A stretch of 64,000 bases of DNA from Stomoxys calcitrans (taxonomy: Eukaryota; Arthropoda; Insecta; Diptera; Muscidae): NCBI RefSeq assembly GCF_963082655.1, contig NC_081552.1, positions 58,508,561-58,572,560 of the forward strand. Direction: 5' to 3'. Positions 47,057 to 58,559 of the stretch are shown here, piece by piece (position 1 is the stretch's first letter; each line of letters begins with the position of its first letter). The notes beneath the pieces were generated by a model. That model was not told where the DNA came from and did not search any database. It was given only the letters and a program-made list of their open reading frames with translations. The position numbers and the translations under genes are program-made.

Positions 47057-48058
47057 GAGTGAAACTAAATATTTATAGTTTTTAGGGCCAATTCCCCAAA
47101 TCGGACATATTTGCTGAGTTTTGCAATAAGGAATTTAAATGAGATTAGAAAACGAATTTGATATCCAATTTTGAGGCCAATGGCAATATGGGGTTCAAAT
47201 AAATGATATATAGATATATGAGAATAGAGCACGTTGCTGATATATTTTCAGGGCTTAGTGTTTGGGGGACCACCTTAATCCCCAAAACACCCCTAAATTG
47301 AGCATATTTACCGACCATGTCAATGTGGAGCTTAAATGAAAAGTATTGGAGGGTAGAGCAAGGATTGCTACCCACTTTTGGGACCAATTTTCTGGCGGTC
47401 TACCCCTTACCCAAAATATCTCACAAACAGCAATATTTTATTGACCATTGCAATATGGAGCTCAAATAAAGGTATTTGGGAGTAGAATACGAATTTCATT
47501 TCCAAATATAGGTTCATGTATTTGGGGCATCACCCCTTCCCCAAAATACCCCCCAAAGAGTACAAATTTTTCGACCATGCCAATATGTAGCTGTAATGAA
47601 AGGTATTTGAGATAAGAATACAAATTTGATAACCTATTTTGGGGACATGTGTTTAGGGGGCGCCTCATCGTGTAAACTCCCCTAAACCAATAGCAATATG
47701 GGGTTTAAATAAATGGTATTTGAGAGAAGAGCACGATGCACATATTTTTTCAAGACCAAGTGTCTGGGGGACAACCTCACCCCCGAAAACACCCCTAATC
47801 AGACATCATGAGAATATCGGGCTGAAATAAAGTATTTTAACAATGAAGTACACCTTACATCCAAACTTAATTTCGTAGACCAACAAAGATCATATGGGAT
47901 TGAGATAAAGGCACTTATATTGTTAAACTGTTAGTCAAGCGATATACTATTTTCGTAGCACTAAACGCTCTTTAATTGTCGAAAATAAATATTCCAAGGA
48001 AAATTTTATTCCATATAAAGTAAAAGAAGGCGCAGCGGAGCGGGCCTGGGTCAGCTAG
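47057..48058 (+). mobile_element. Family C element C4 (5' truncated)
   Basis: It begins GAGTGAAACTAAATATTT, equivalent to internal position 33471 of C2, and ends GGGCCTGGGTCAG-CTAG (48055-48058). About eight units remain. Confidence 0.76.
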
Positions 48059-48071
48059 TAAATTTATAAAT

Positions 48072-49404
48072 AACAAGTAAAAGCGTGCTTAGTTCGGCCG
48101 GGCCGAATCTTATATACCCTCCACCATGGATCGCATTTGTCGAATTCTTTTCCCGGCATCTCTTCTTAGGCAAAAAAAAGGATATAAGAAAAGATTTGCT
48201 CTGCTATTAGAGCGATATCCAGATATGGTCCGGTTTGGACCACAATTAAATTATATGTTGGAAACCTGTGTAAAATGTAAGCCAATTCGAATAAAAATTG
48301 CGCCCCTTGTGGGCTCAAGAAGTAAAATAGAGAGATCAATTTATATGGGAGCTGTATCGGCCTATAGACCAATTCAGACCACAATAAACACGTATGTTAA
48401 TGGTCTTGAGAGAATCCGTCGTACAAAATTTCAGGCAAATCGGATAATAATTGCGACCTCTAGAATCTCAAGAAGTCAAGATCCCAATTCGGTTTATATG
48501 GCAACTATAACAGGTTATGAACCGACTTGTACTTTATTTGACATAGTTGTTGAAAGTAACAATAAAAAACTTCTTGCGAAATTTCAGCCAAATCGGTTAG
48601 AAATTGAGCCCTCTAGAAGGTCAAGAAGTCAAGTCCCCAGATCTGTTTATATGACAGCTATATCAGGTTATGAACCGATTTGAACCATATTTAGCACAGT
48701 TGTTGGATATCATAACAAAATACTACGTGCCAAATTCATTCAAATTGGATAAGAATTGCGCCCTCTAGAAGCTCAAGAAGTCAAGACCCAAGATCGGTTT
48801 ATATGACAGCTATATAAGGTTATGGACCGATTTGAACCATACTTAGCACAGTTGTTGGATATCGTAACAAAACACGTCGTGCGAAATTTCATTCCCATCG
48901 GATAAGAATTGCGCACTCTAGAGGTTCAAGGAGTCAAGACCCAAGATCGGTTTATATGGCAGCTATATCAGGTTATAAACCGATTTGAACCATACTTGGC
49001 ACCGTTGTTGGATATCATAACAAAACACGTCGTGCAAAATTTCATTCCAATCGGATAAGAATTGCGCACTCTAGAGGCTCAAGAAGTCAAGACCCAAGAT
49101 CGGTTTATATGGCAGCTATATAAAAACATGGACCGATATGGCCCATTTACAATACCAACTGACCCACACTAATAAGAAGTATTTGTGCAAAATTTCAAGC
49201 GGCTAGCTTTACTCTTTCGGAAGTTAGCGTGCTTTCGACAGACAGACGGGCGGACAGACTGACAGACATGGCTAGATCGACATAAAATTTCACGACGATC
49301 AAGAATATATATACTTTATGGGGTCTCAGACGAATATTTCGAGTAGTTACAATCAGAATGACGAAATTAGTATAACCCCCATCTTATGGTGGAGGGTATA
49401 AAAA
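48072..49404 (+). mobile_element. Family A array, copy 1 of 4
   Basis: Complete ends. It is the most diverged member of the array; its microsatellite is short and impure (GGGCGGACAGACTGACAG). Its end runs into copy 2 as GGGTATAAAAAAACAAGTAA. Confidence 0.87.
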
Positions 49405-50891
49405 AACAAGTAAAAGCGTGCTAAGTTCGGCCGGGCCGAATCTTATATACCCTCCACCATGGATCGCATTTGTCGAGTTCTTTTCCCGGCATCTCTTCTT
49501 AGGCAAAAAAGGATATAAGAAAAGAGTTGCTCTGCTATTAAAACGATATCAAGATATGGTCCGGTTCGGACCACTATTAAATTATATGTTAGAGACCTGT
49601 GTAAAATTTCAGCCAATTCGTATAAGAATTGCGCCCATTGGGGCTCACGAAGTAAAATAGAGAGAACGATTTATATAGGATCTGTATGGGGCTATAGACC
49701 GATTCAGACCATAATAAACAATGTTTGTTGATGGTCATGAGAGGATCCATCGTACAAAATTTCAGGCATATCGGATAATAATTGCGACCTCTAGGGGTCA
49801 AGAAGTCAAGATCCCAGATCGGTTTATATGGCAGCTATATCAGGTTATGAACCGATTTGAACCTTATTTGACACAGTTTTTGAAGGTAAAAATAAAATAC
49901 GTAATGCAAAATTTCAGCCAAATCGGATAGGAATTGCGCCCTCTAGAAGCTCAAGAAATCAAATCCCCAGATCTGTTTATATGACAGCTATATCAGGTTA
50001 TGAACCGATTTGAACCATATTTGGCACAGTTGTTTAACATCATAACAAAATACTTCGTGCAAAAATTCATTCAAATCGGATAAGAATTGTGCCCTCTAGA
50101 GCGTCAAGAAGTCAAGACCCAAGATCGGTTTATATGGTAGCTATATCAGGTTATGGACCGGTTTGAACCATACTTGGCACTGTTGTTGGATATAATAAGA
50201 AATCACGTCGTGCAAAATTCCATTCCAATCGGATAAGAAGTGCGCACTCTAGAGTCTCAAGAAGTCAAGACCCAAGTTCGGTTTATATGGCAGCTATATC
50301 AGGTTATAGACCGATTTGAACCATACTTGGCACAGTTGTTGGATATCATAACAAAACACGTCGTGCAAAATTTCATTCCAATCGGATAAGAATTGCGCAC
50401 TCTAGAGGCTCAAGAAGTCAAGACCCAAGATCGGTTTATATGGCAGCTATATCAGGTTATGGACCGATTTAAACTATACTTGACACAGTTGTTGCATATC
50501 AGAACAAAACACGTCGTGCAAAATTTCATTCTAATCGGATAAGAATTGCGCACTCTACAGGCTCAAGAAGTCAAGACCCAAGATCGGTTTATATGGCAGC
50601 TATATCAAAACATGGACCGATATGGCCCATTTACAATACCAACCGACCTACACTAATAAGAAGTATTTGTGCAAAATTTCAAGCGGCTAGCTTTACTCCT
50701 TCGGAAGTTAGCGTGCTTTCGACAGACAGACGGACGGACGGACGGACGGACGGACGGACATGGCTAGATCGACATAAAATGTCACGACGATCAAGAATAT
50801 ATATACTTTATGGGGTCTCAGACGAATATTTCGAGTAGTTACAAACAGAATGACGAAATTAGTATACCCACCATCTTATGGTGGAGGGTAT
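49405..50891 (+). mobile_element. Family A array, copy 2 of 4
   Basis: Complete, eight units, 3' end joined to copy 3 as GGAGGGTATAACAAGTAAAA with no host DNA. Confidence 0.88.
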
Positions 50892-52518
50892 AACAAGTAA
50901 AAGGGTGCTAAGTTCGGCCGGGCCGAATCTTTTATACCCTCCACCATGGATCGCATTTGTCGAGTTGTTTTCCTGGCATCTCTTCTTAGGCTAAAAAGGA
51001 TATAAGAAAAGAGTTGCTCTGCTATTAAAACGATATCAAGATATGGTCCGGTTCGGACCACAATTAAATTATATGTTGGAGACCTGTGTAAAATTTCAGC
51101 CAATTCGTATAAGAATTGTGCCCATTGGGGCTCACGAAGTAAAATAGAGAGAACGATTTATATGGGATCTGTATCGGGCTATAGACCGATTCAGAACACA
51201 ATAAACACGTTTGTTGATGGTCGTGAGAGGATCCATCGTACAAAATTTCAGGCATATCGGATAATAATTGCGACCTCTAGGGGTCAAGAAGTCAAGATCC
51301 CAGATCGGTTTATATGGCAGCTATATCAGGTTAAGAACCGATTTGAACCTTATTTGACACAGTTGTTGAAAGTAAAAATAAAATACGTCATGCTAATTTT
51401 CAGCCAAATCGGATAGGAATTGCGCCCTCTAGAAGCTCAAGAAGTCAAATCCCCAGATCTGTTTATATGACAGCTATATAAGGTTATTGACCGATTTAAA
51501 CCATACATGGCACAGTTGTTGGATGTCATGACGAAATATTTCGTGCAAAAATTCATTCAAATCGGATAAGAATTGTGCCCTCTAGAGCGTCAAGAAGTCA
51601 AGACCCAAGATCGGTTTATATGGTAGCTATATCAGGTTATGGACCGATTTGAACCATACTTGGCACAGTTGTTGGGTATCATAACAAAACACGTCGTGCG
51701 AAATTCCATTCCAATCGGATAAGAATTGCGCCCTCTAGAGGGTCAAGAAGTCAAGACCCAAGATCGGTTTATATGGTAGCTATATCAGGTTATGGACCGG
51801 TTTGAACCATACTTGGCACAGTTGTTGGATATAATAAGAAATCACGTCGTGCAAAATTCCATTCCAATCGGATAAGAATTGCGCACTCTAGAGTCTCAAG
51901 AAGTCAAGACCCAAGTTCGGTTTATATGGCAGCTATATCAGGTTATGGACCGATTTGAACCATACTTGGCACAGTTGTTGGGTATCATAACAAAACACGT
52001 CGTGCAAAATTTCATTCCAATCGGATAAGAATTGCGCACTCTAGAGGCTCAAGAAGTCAAGACCCAAGATCGGTTTATATGGCAGCTATATCAGGTTATG
52101 GACCGATTTGAACCATACTTGGCACAGTTGTTGGATATCATAGCAAAGCACGTCATGCAAAATTTCATTCCAATCGGATAAGAATTGCGCACTCTACAGG
52201 CTCAAGAAGTCAAGACCCAAGATCGGTTTATATGGCAGCTATATCAAAACATGGACCGATATGGCCCATTTACAATACCAACCGACCTACACTAATAAGA
52301 AGTATTTGTGCAAAATTTCAAGCGGCTAGCTTTACTCCTTCGGAAGTTAGCGTGCTTTCGACAGACAGACGGACGGACGGACGGACATGGCTAGATCGAC
52401 ATAAAATGTCACGACGATCAAGAATATATATACTTTATGGGGTCTCAGACGAATATTTCGAGTAGTTACAAACAGAATGACGAAATTAGTATACCCCCCA
52501 TCTTATGGTGGAGGGTAT
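50892..52518 (+). mobile_element. Family A array, copy 3 of 4
   Basis: Complete, with private variants AAAGGGTGC, ATCTTTTATACCC and TTAGGCTAAAAAGG that are shared only with copy 4. Joined to copy 4 by GGAGGGTATAACAAGTAAAA. Confidence 0.88.
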
Positions 52519-53218
52519 AACAAGTAAAAGGGTGCTAAGTTCGGCCGGGCCGAATCTTTTATACCCTCCACCATGGATCGCATTTGTCGAGATGTTTTCC
52601 TGGCATCTCTTCTTAGGCTAAAAAGGATATAAGAAAAGAGTTGCTCTGCTATTAAAACGATATCAAGATATGGTCCGGTTCGGACCACAATTAAATTATA
52701 TGTTGGAGACCTGTGTAAAATTTCAGCCAATTCGTATAAGAATTGTGCCCATTGGGGCTCACGAAGTAAAATAGAGAGAACGATTTATATGGGATCTGTA
52801 TCGGGCTATAGACCGATTCAGAACACAATAAACACGTTTGTTGATGGTCGTGAGAGGATCCATCGTACAAAATTTCAGGCATATCGGATAATAATTGCGA
52901 CCTCTAGGGGTCAAGAAGTCAAGATCCCAGATCGGTTTATATGGCAGCTATATCAGGTTAAGAACCGATTTGAACCTTATTTGACACAGTTGTTGAAAGT
53001 AAAAATAAAATACGTCATGCAAATTTTCAGCCAAATCGGATAGGAATTGCGCCCTCTAGAAGCTCAAGAAGTCAAATCCCCAGATCTGTTTATATGACAA
53101 ATGTCGCGACGATCAAAAATATATATACTTTATGGGGTCTCAGACGAATATTTCGAGTAGTTACAAACAGAATGACGAAATTAGTATACCCCCCATCTTA
53201 TGGTGGAGGGTATAAAAA
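52519..53218 (+). mobile_element. Family A array, copy 4 of 4 (internal deletion)
   Basis: Its first ~580 bp are almost identical to copy 3. At about 53098 TTTATATGACA jumps to AATGTCGCGACGATC, deleting the remaining units and the microsatellite. 3' module and arm are intact. Confidence 0.88.
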
Positions 53219-53229
53219 CTTGTATTCAC

Positions 53230-53548
53230 ATTTATAGTAAGATTGGCTTTTCTGAATCGACCAGCCAAAATGCAAATTTTGCCTATGAAAATCCCACTAA
53301 GGAACACTATCAATGAGTGCATTCCGATTCAAGTTTAAGGTCAATGATAAGGGGCCTCCTTTTGTTGCCGAGTCCGAACGGCGTGCCGCAGTGCGATACC
53401 TCTTTGGAGAGAAGTTTTACATGGCATAGTACCTCACAAATGTTGCCAGCATGAGGAGGGGAAAACCACCGCTGAAATTTTTTTCTGATGGTCTCGCCAG
53501 GATTCGAACCCAATCGTTTATGCTAACTTCTGCGCTACGATGGCCTCC
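53230..53548 (-). mobile_element. tRNA-derived SINE copy S4 (most complete)
   Basis: On the minus strand a tRNA-like head contains box A-like TAGCGCAGAAGTTAGCA (forward 53521-53537) and box B GGTTCGAATCC (forward 53500-53510), the internal RNA polymerase III promoter. The body has CAACATTTGTGAGGTA, GCACTGCGGCACGCCGTTCG and CTTGAATCGGAATGCACTC. It interrupts the Gypsy reverse transcriptase just after the QHLQEVE codons. Confidence 0.8.
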
Positions 53549-54302
53549 ATTTCCACTTCCTGTAAATGTTGCAAATGCTCCTCAAACCCTTCTGATACGA
53601 TCAACAAATCATCCAAATAAACTAAGACACAAGACTTCAAATTATATGGAATGACCATGTCCATCAAACGGCACATTGTTTGGGGAGCATTGCAGAGCCC
53701 AAATGGCATCCTTGTAAAGTGATAAAGTGGTGTATTTGGAATCGGAAAGGCAGTTTTTGGCTCAGATGTCTTATCAAGCCTAATTTGCCAAAAGCCATCT
53801 TTTAAGTCCACTTTCGATATATATTGGACAGCTGGTAATCTAGAGAGTATATTCGGTATTGGGTAAGAATCTTTAATAGTCACAGCATTCAGTTATCTCC
53901 TATCAATGCAAAATCTCACCTTATCTGGCGTCCCTATTTATACTCCTGGAGAATACCATGAAGATTCCATTACCCCTAACGAAAGCATCCTATCAATTTC
54001 CGTATACTATAGTTTCTCCTTTGCTGGTTAAATTGGATAATATCTCTGTATTATGGGTTTCGCATCACCCGTATCTACGCTCAATGAAATTTGTACACCC
54101 TAAGCCTTCCTTTTCCGAATTTGGAAACATATCCACTATAGCGCAAAATTTCCGCGTTTGTTTATCTGATAATTGAATAAAATCCGAATCACTACTGTGA
54201 TTTTTGAGTTCAAAAAGTTCATTAGTCATATTTACAGAGATCTGAAATCTATTCCAGAAATTCATTCCGCATATGAGGTTCTGCTTTATTGATTTTATTA
54301 CT
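53549..54302 (-). pseudogene. Ty3/Gypsy protease-RT linker and RT palm
   Basis: Minus-strand translation starts at the A9 junction with VIKSIKQNLICGMNFWNRF (linker, 54065-54307), then, with stops, TGDAKPI and DRMLSLGVMESS. Next come TPDKVRFCIDRR and the open frame 53518-53883, with KVDLKDGFWQI (D26), MPFGLCNAPQTM and CVLVYLDDLLIV (YLDD at residues 89-92). These are the fingers and palm of a Ty3/Gypsy reverse transcriptase. The last ~10 codons of that frame are SINE sequence. Inactive. Confidence 0.87.
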
Positions 54303-55344
54303 AACAAGTAAAAGCGTGCTAAGTTCGGCCGGGCCGAATCTTATATACCCTCCACCATGGATCGCATTTGTCGAGTTCTTTTCCCGGCATCTCTTCTTAG
54401 GCAAAAAAAGTATATAAGAAAAGATTTGCTCTGCTATTAGAGCGATATCAAGATATGGTCCGGTTTGGACCACAAATAAATTATATTTTGGAGACCTGTG
54501 TAAAATGTCAGCCAATTCGAATAAGAATTGCGCCCTTTGTGGGCTCAAGAAGTTAAATAGAGAGATCGATTTATATGGGAGCTATATCGGGCTATAAACC
54601 AATTCAGACCATAATAAACACGTATGTTAATGGTCATGAGAGAATCCGTCGTACAAAATTTCAGGCAAATCGGATAATAATTGCGACCTCTAGAGGCTCA
54701 AGAAGTCAAGACCCAAGATCGGTTTATGTGACAGCTATATCAGGTTATGAACCGATTTGAACCATACTTGGCACAGTTGTTGGATGTCATAACAAAACAC
54801 GTCATGCAAAATTTCATTCCAATCGGATAAGAATTGCGCACTCTAGAGGTTCAAGAAGTCAAGACCCAAGATCGGTTTATATGGCAGCTATATCAGGTTA
54901 TGGACCGATTTGAACCATACTTATCACAGTTGTTGTATGTCATAACAAAACACGGTGTGCAAAATTTCATTCCAATCGGATAAGAATTGCGCACTCTAGA
55001 GGCTCAAGAAGTCAAGACCCAAGATCGGTTTATATGGCAGCTATATCAAAACATGGACCGATATGGCCCATTTACAATACCAACCGACCTACACTAATAA
55101 GAAGTATTTGTGCAAAATTTCAAGCGGCTAGCTTTACTCCTTCGGAAGTTAGCGTGCTTTCGACAGACAGACGGACGGACGGACGGACGGACGGACAGAC
55201 GGACGGACATGGCTAGATCGACATAAAATTTCACGACGATCAAGAATATATATACTTTATGGGGTCTCAGACGAATATTTCGAGTAGTTACAAACAGAAT
55301 GACGAAATTAGTATACCCCCATCTTATGGTGGAGGGTATAAAAA
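54303..55344 (+). mobile_element. Family A element A9 (inserted in Gypsy)
   Basis: Complete ends, palindrome, both arms, about five units, and (GGAC)n at 55168-55206. It splits the Gypsy protease region from the protease-RT linker. Confidence 0.89.
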
Positions 55345-55930
55345 TTCAAAGTTAGTCTATTGATTTTGAAAAGAAAATTCCAAATTTGCTATGCCCGAAA
55401 TGTCTTGTCTCTGACCATCTGCTGTTCTCACATTACCATGATACTTCCTAAAGTTCGGTAAATTTTCTATTTCTTGAGTTAATTTACCACCAATCACAAT
55501 TCTATTTGCTCCACTATCCAACAGGGCAAAGTACAATTTATCTCCGATAGACAATTTTAAAAATGGTCTTGTATCATTATCTTTTACTGCTATCGATGCA
55601 ACTGTACATCTTATAACGATTTTAAGTTTTTCCAAAAACTCCTCATACGAAAAGCACTACGATTAGATTTGGATTTTTTCCTTAAACTAAAATTCGAACC
55701 TACACGCTTATTTTCCACTAAGTCATGCGGTATTAATTCTAACTCACTGTAAAATTTAGAATTATCCACATCACTATCTTTTACTTTTACTTCCTTAACA
55801 TTGCATGAGGATGTCCCTTCTTCAAATAAGGATGTTCCTTCGAGTTTCCCGAATTGTTAAGTCTTTTACAGTTAGATTTAAACATATTCTTTGGACCACA
55901 TTCATAACAATCTTTAAGTAAAGGTGGTGT
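55345..55930 (-). pseudogene. Ty3/Gypsy nucleocapsid knuckle and protease
   Basis: The open frame 55357-55635 holds a retropepsin: FALLDSGANRIVIGG with the catalytic DSG at residues 40-42. Upstream on the minus strand, at about 55840-55920, is a gag nucleocapsid-like knuckle CYECGPKNMFKSNC, where the canonical CCHC histidine position is methionine. Between them the sequence is charged and has at least one stop. This is the 5' side of the same Gypsy copy that continues at 53549-54302 and 41439-46018; gag proper and the 5' LTR are not recognisable and the LINE begins at 55931. Confidence 0.8.
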
Positions 55931-56542
55931 TTCTGACTCGGACATCGGGAAGAAGGGGAAGATGGTCGCTGAGAATGGTAAGGAGCCGCCCTCTTACGCT
56001 AGAGTGGCAAGGAAGCACAACAGAGATGAGCTGACTTATGCAGTCATCAATATCGGCTGTGCATCCGGTAGGATTCCACCATGTCATCGGTCCCAAGTGG
56101 AGGATCTGGTTAACGATCGGATTTTTGAACATGTGTGGAACTCTGTAGAGGATCCACCTATACAAATGATCAGCTGCGAGTTTAGAGGGGACATCTTTAC
56201 ACTGCGTTTTGCGTCGGCGGAATGTATTGATACCGCCAAACAGCTCGTCAGAGGTATTCACACTCCCTGGGAGGGCGCAAAGCTCGACCTGGTATGAAAG
56301 ATGTATATCCCCAGCTCACAAAGGCTACGGTCTTCATCAAGGGATGGGGCAGTAAATTTGCGACGGAAAGCATGTTGGGATTCTTGGGCAAGCAAAACGA
56401 AGGTTTGGTTGCAGAGCAGTGTGAGATCTTCCACAAGGATGAGAAGGAAGAAGGAACTTGCTTTGTGGTTGGCAGTGATCAAGTCTCCGTGACAAGTTTG
56501 GCTAAGACTAAAGGCATGGTGCACTACGGGAGCAAAGCTGTC
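55931..56542 (+). pseudogene. RNase-H LINE ORF1-like (DUF4780-type) region
   Basis: The frame 55962-56297 reads PPSYARVARKHNRDEL, CHRSQVEDLVNDRIFEHVWN and FRGDIFTLRFASAECIDTAK. It continues in another frame at 56294-56563 with TKATVFIKGWGSKFATESML and GTCFVVGSDQVSV. I recognise this as the gag-like ORF1 C-terminal domain (DUF4780-like) common in insect RNase-H LINEs. A small indel near 56288 breaks it, and element A10 interrupts its end after SKAVFL. Confidence 0.75.
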
Positions 56543-57872
56543 TTTTTATACACTCCACCATAGGATGGGGGTATACTAATTTCGTCATTCTGTTTGTAAC
56601 TACTCGAAATATTCGTCTGATACCCCATAAACTATATATATTCTTGATCGTCGCGACATTTTATGTCGATCTAGCCATGTCCGTCCGTCTGTCCGTCCAT
56701 CCGTCTGTCTGTCGAAAGCACGCTAACTTCCGAAGGAGTAAAGCTAGCCGCTTGAAATTTTGCACAAATACTTCTTATTAGTGTAGGTCGGTATTGGTAT
56801 TGTAAATGGGCCATATCGGACCATGTTTTGATATAGCTGCCATATAAACCGATCTCTAGTCTTGACTTCTTGAGCCTCTAGAATTCTAGATTGAATCCGC
56901 AATTCTTATCCGATTGGAATGAAATTTTGCACGACGCGTTTTGTTATGATATCCAACAAGTGTGCCAATTTGAATCATACATTTTGAACCATACAAATCG
57001 GTCCATAACCTGATATAGCTGCCTTATAAACCGATCTTGGGTCTTGATTTCTTGAGCCTCTAGAGTGCGCAATTATTATCCGATTGTAATTAAATTTTAC
57101 ACGACGTGTTTTGTTATGATATCCAACAACTTTGCAAAGTATGGTTCAAATCGGACCATGTTTTGATATAGCTGCCATATAAACCGATCTTGGGTTTTGA
57201 CTTCTTGAGCCTCTAGAAGGCGCAATTCCTATCCGATTTGAATGAATTTTTTCACATAGTATTTTGTTATGTTACCCAACAACTGTGCCACATATGGTTC
57301 AAATCGGTTAATAACCTGATAGAGCTGTCAAATAAACAGATCTGGGGACTTGACTTCTTAAGCTTCTAGAGGGCGCAATTCCTATCCGATTTGGCTGAAA
57401 TTTTGCATGACGTATTTTATTCTTACTTTCAACAACTGTGTCAAACAAGGTTCAAGTCGGTTCATAACCTGATTTAGCTGCCATATAAACCGATCTCTAT
57501 CCGATTTGCCTGAAATTTTGTACGACGGATTCTCTCATGACCATTAACATATGTGTTTATTATGGTCTGAATTGGTCTATAGGCCGATACAGCTCCCATA
57601 TAAATCGATCTCTCTATTTTACTTCTTGATCCCACAAAGGGCGCAATTCTTACTCGAATTGGCTGACATTTTATACAGGTCTCCAACATATAACTTAATT
57701 GTGGTCCAAACCGGACCATATCTTGATATCGCTCTAACAGCAGAGCAAATCTTTTCTGATATCCTTTTTTTTGCCTAAAAAGAGATGCCGGGAAAAGAAC
57801 TCGACAAATTCGACCCATGGTGGAGGGTATATAAGATTCGGCCCGGCCGAACTTAGCACGCTTTTACTTGTT
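56543..57872 (-). mobile_element. Family A element A10 (inserted in LINE 3)
   Basis: On the forward strand it runs from TTTTTATACACTCCACCATA to CACGCTTTTACTTGTT. Several units are rearranged: small insertions near 56880 and 56980, and a deletion joining units near 57498. The microsatellite is short. Confidence 0.86.
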
Positions 57873-57925
57873 TTATATCCTTTTTTGCCTAAGAAGAGAT
57901 GCCGGAAAAAGAACTCGACAAATGC
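57873..57925 (-). mobile_element. Small remnant of a second A element
   Basis: TTTTTTGCCTAAGAAGAGAT and GAACTCGACAAATGCG are the A 5' region just inside the arm. The arm and palindrome are missing. A10 abuts it head-to-tail, so an older dimer or a nested insertion is likely. Confidence 0.7.
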
Positions 57926-58445
57926 GCAGTGCGGTGGCAGGTGCCTCAACACCGCCCAACAAACAGGAGGCCGACAACGAGACAATCACGGCATCTCACA
58001 ATATTGGAAAGACTAGAAGAAGCAAAGATCCTAATACTTAAATATCAGGCAGTGCAGTGGCGAGCGACTCAACACAGACTAACAAACAGGAACCCGATGA
58101 CGGACCCATCACCGACTTAAAGACTCGGAATACTGGAATAGGTAAAGATACTAATATTGAAACATTAGGCAGCGCAGCGACAGGAGTCTCAATGCAACCC
58201 AACGAACAGGGAGCCGATAATGATACCATCACCTACTCTCAAGAAGCCCATTTACTTTACAAGCAGTACAGGGAATGGAAACCCAATACAGCTTAACGAA
58301 CAGGGATCCGACAATGGAACCATTACCGACTTTTTAAGAGTCGGAAGACTGGACTAGTTAAAGAACCTAATACGATGACATCAGGCAGTGCAGTGGCAGG
58401 AAATTCAATGCAGTCTAAAAAACAGGGAGTAGACGATGAGATCAT
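57926..58445 (+). repeat. ~120-bp internal tandem repeat in LINE 3
   Basis: The anchor GCAGTGCAGTGGC or a variant occurs at 57926, 58049, 58169, 58263 and 58385. Each unit also has CCCAACAAACAGG and GACCATCACCGACT. The period of 120-123 bp is about 40 codons, and one unit is short. It lies where ORF1 or the ORF1-ORF2 boundary is expected. Confidence 0.78.
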
Positions 58446-58559
58446 CATCTTATCCCAAGATGCCCATCTACTGGAAGACGTATGACTGAGGTAATCCAGA
58501 TAAAGGTTACATCTAAAGGTATTAGATGTAACGATATGTTCAGAAAATCTAATCGATGA

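Noticed and set aside
53500..53537. Functional tRNA gene suggested by box A and box B
   Set aside because: The acceptor and anticodon stems do not pair well, and the body matches a dispersed SINE, so it is a tRNA-derived retroelement.
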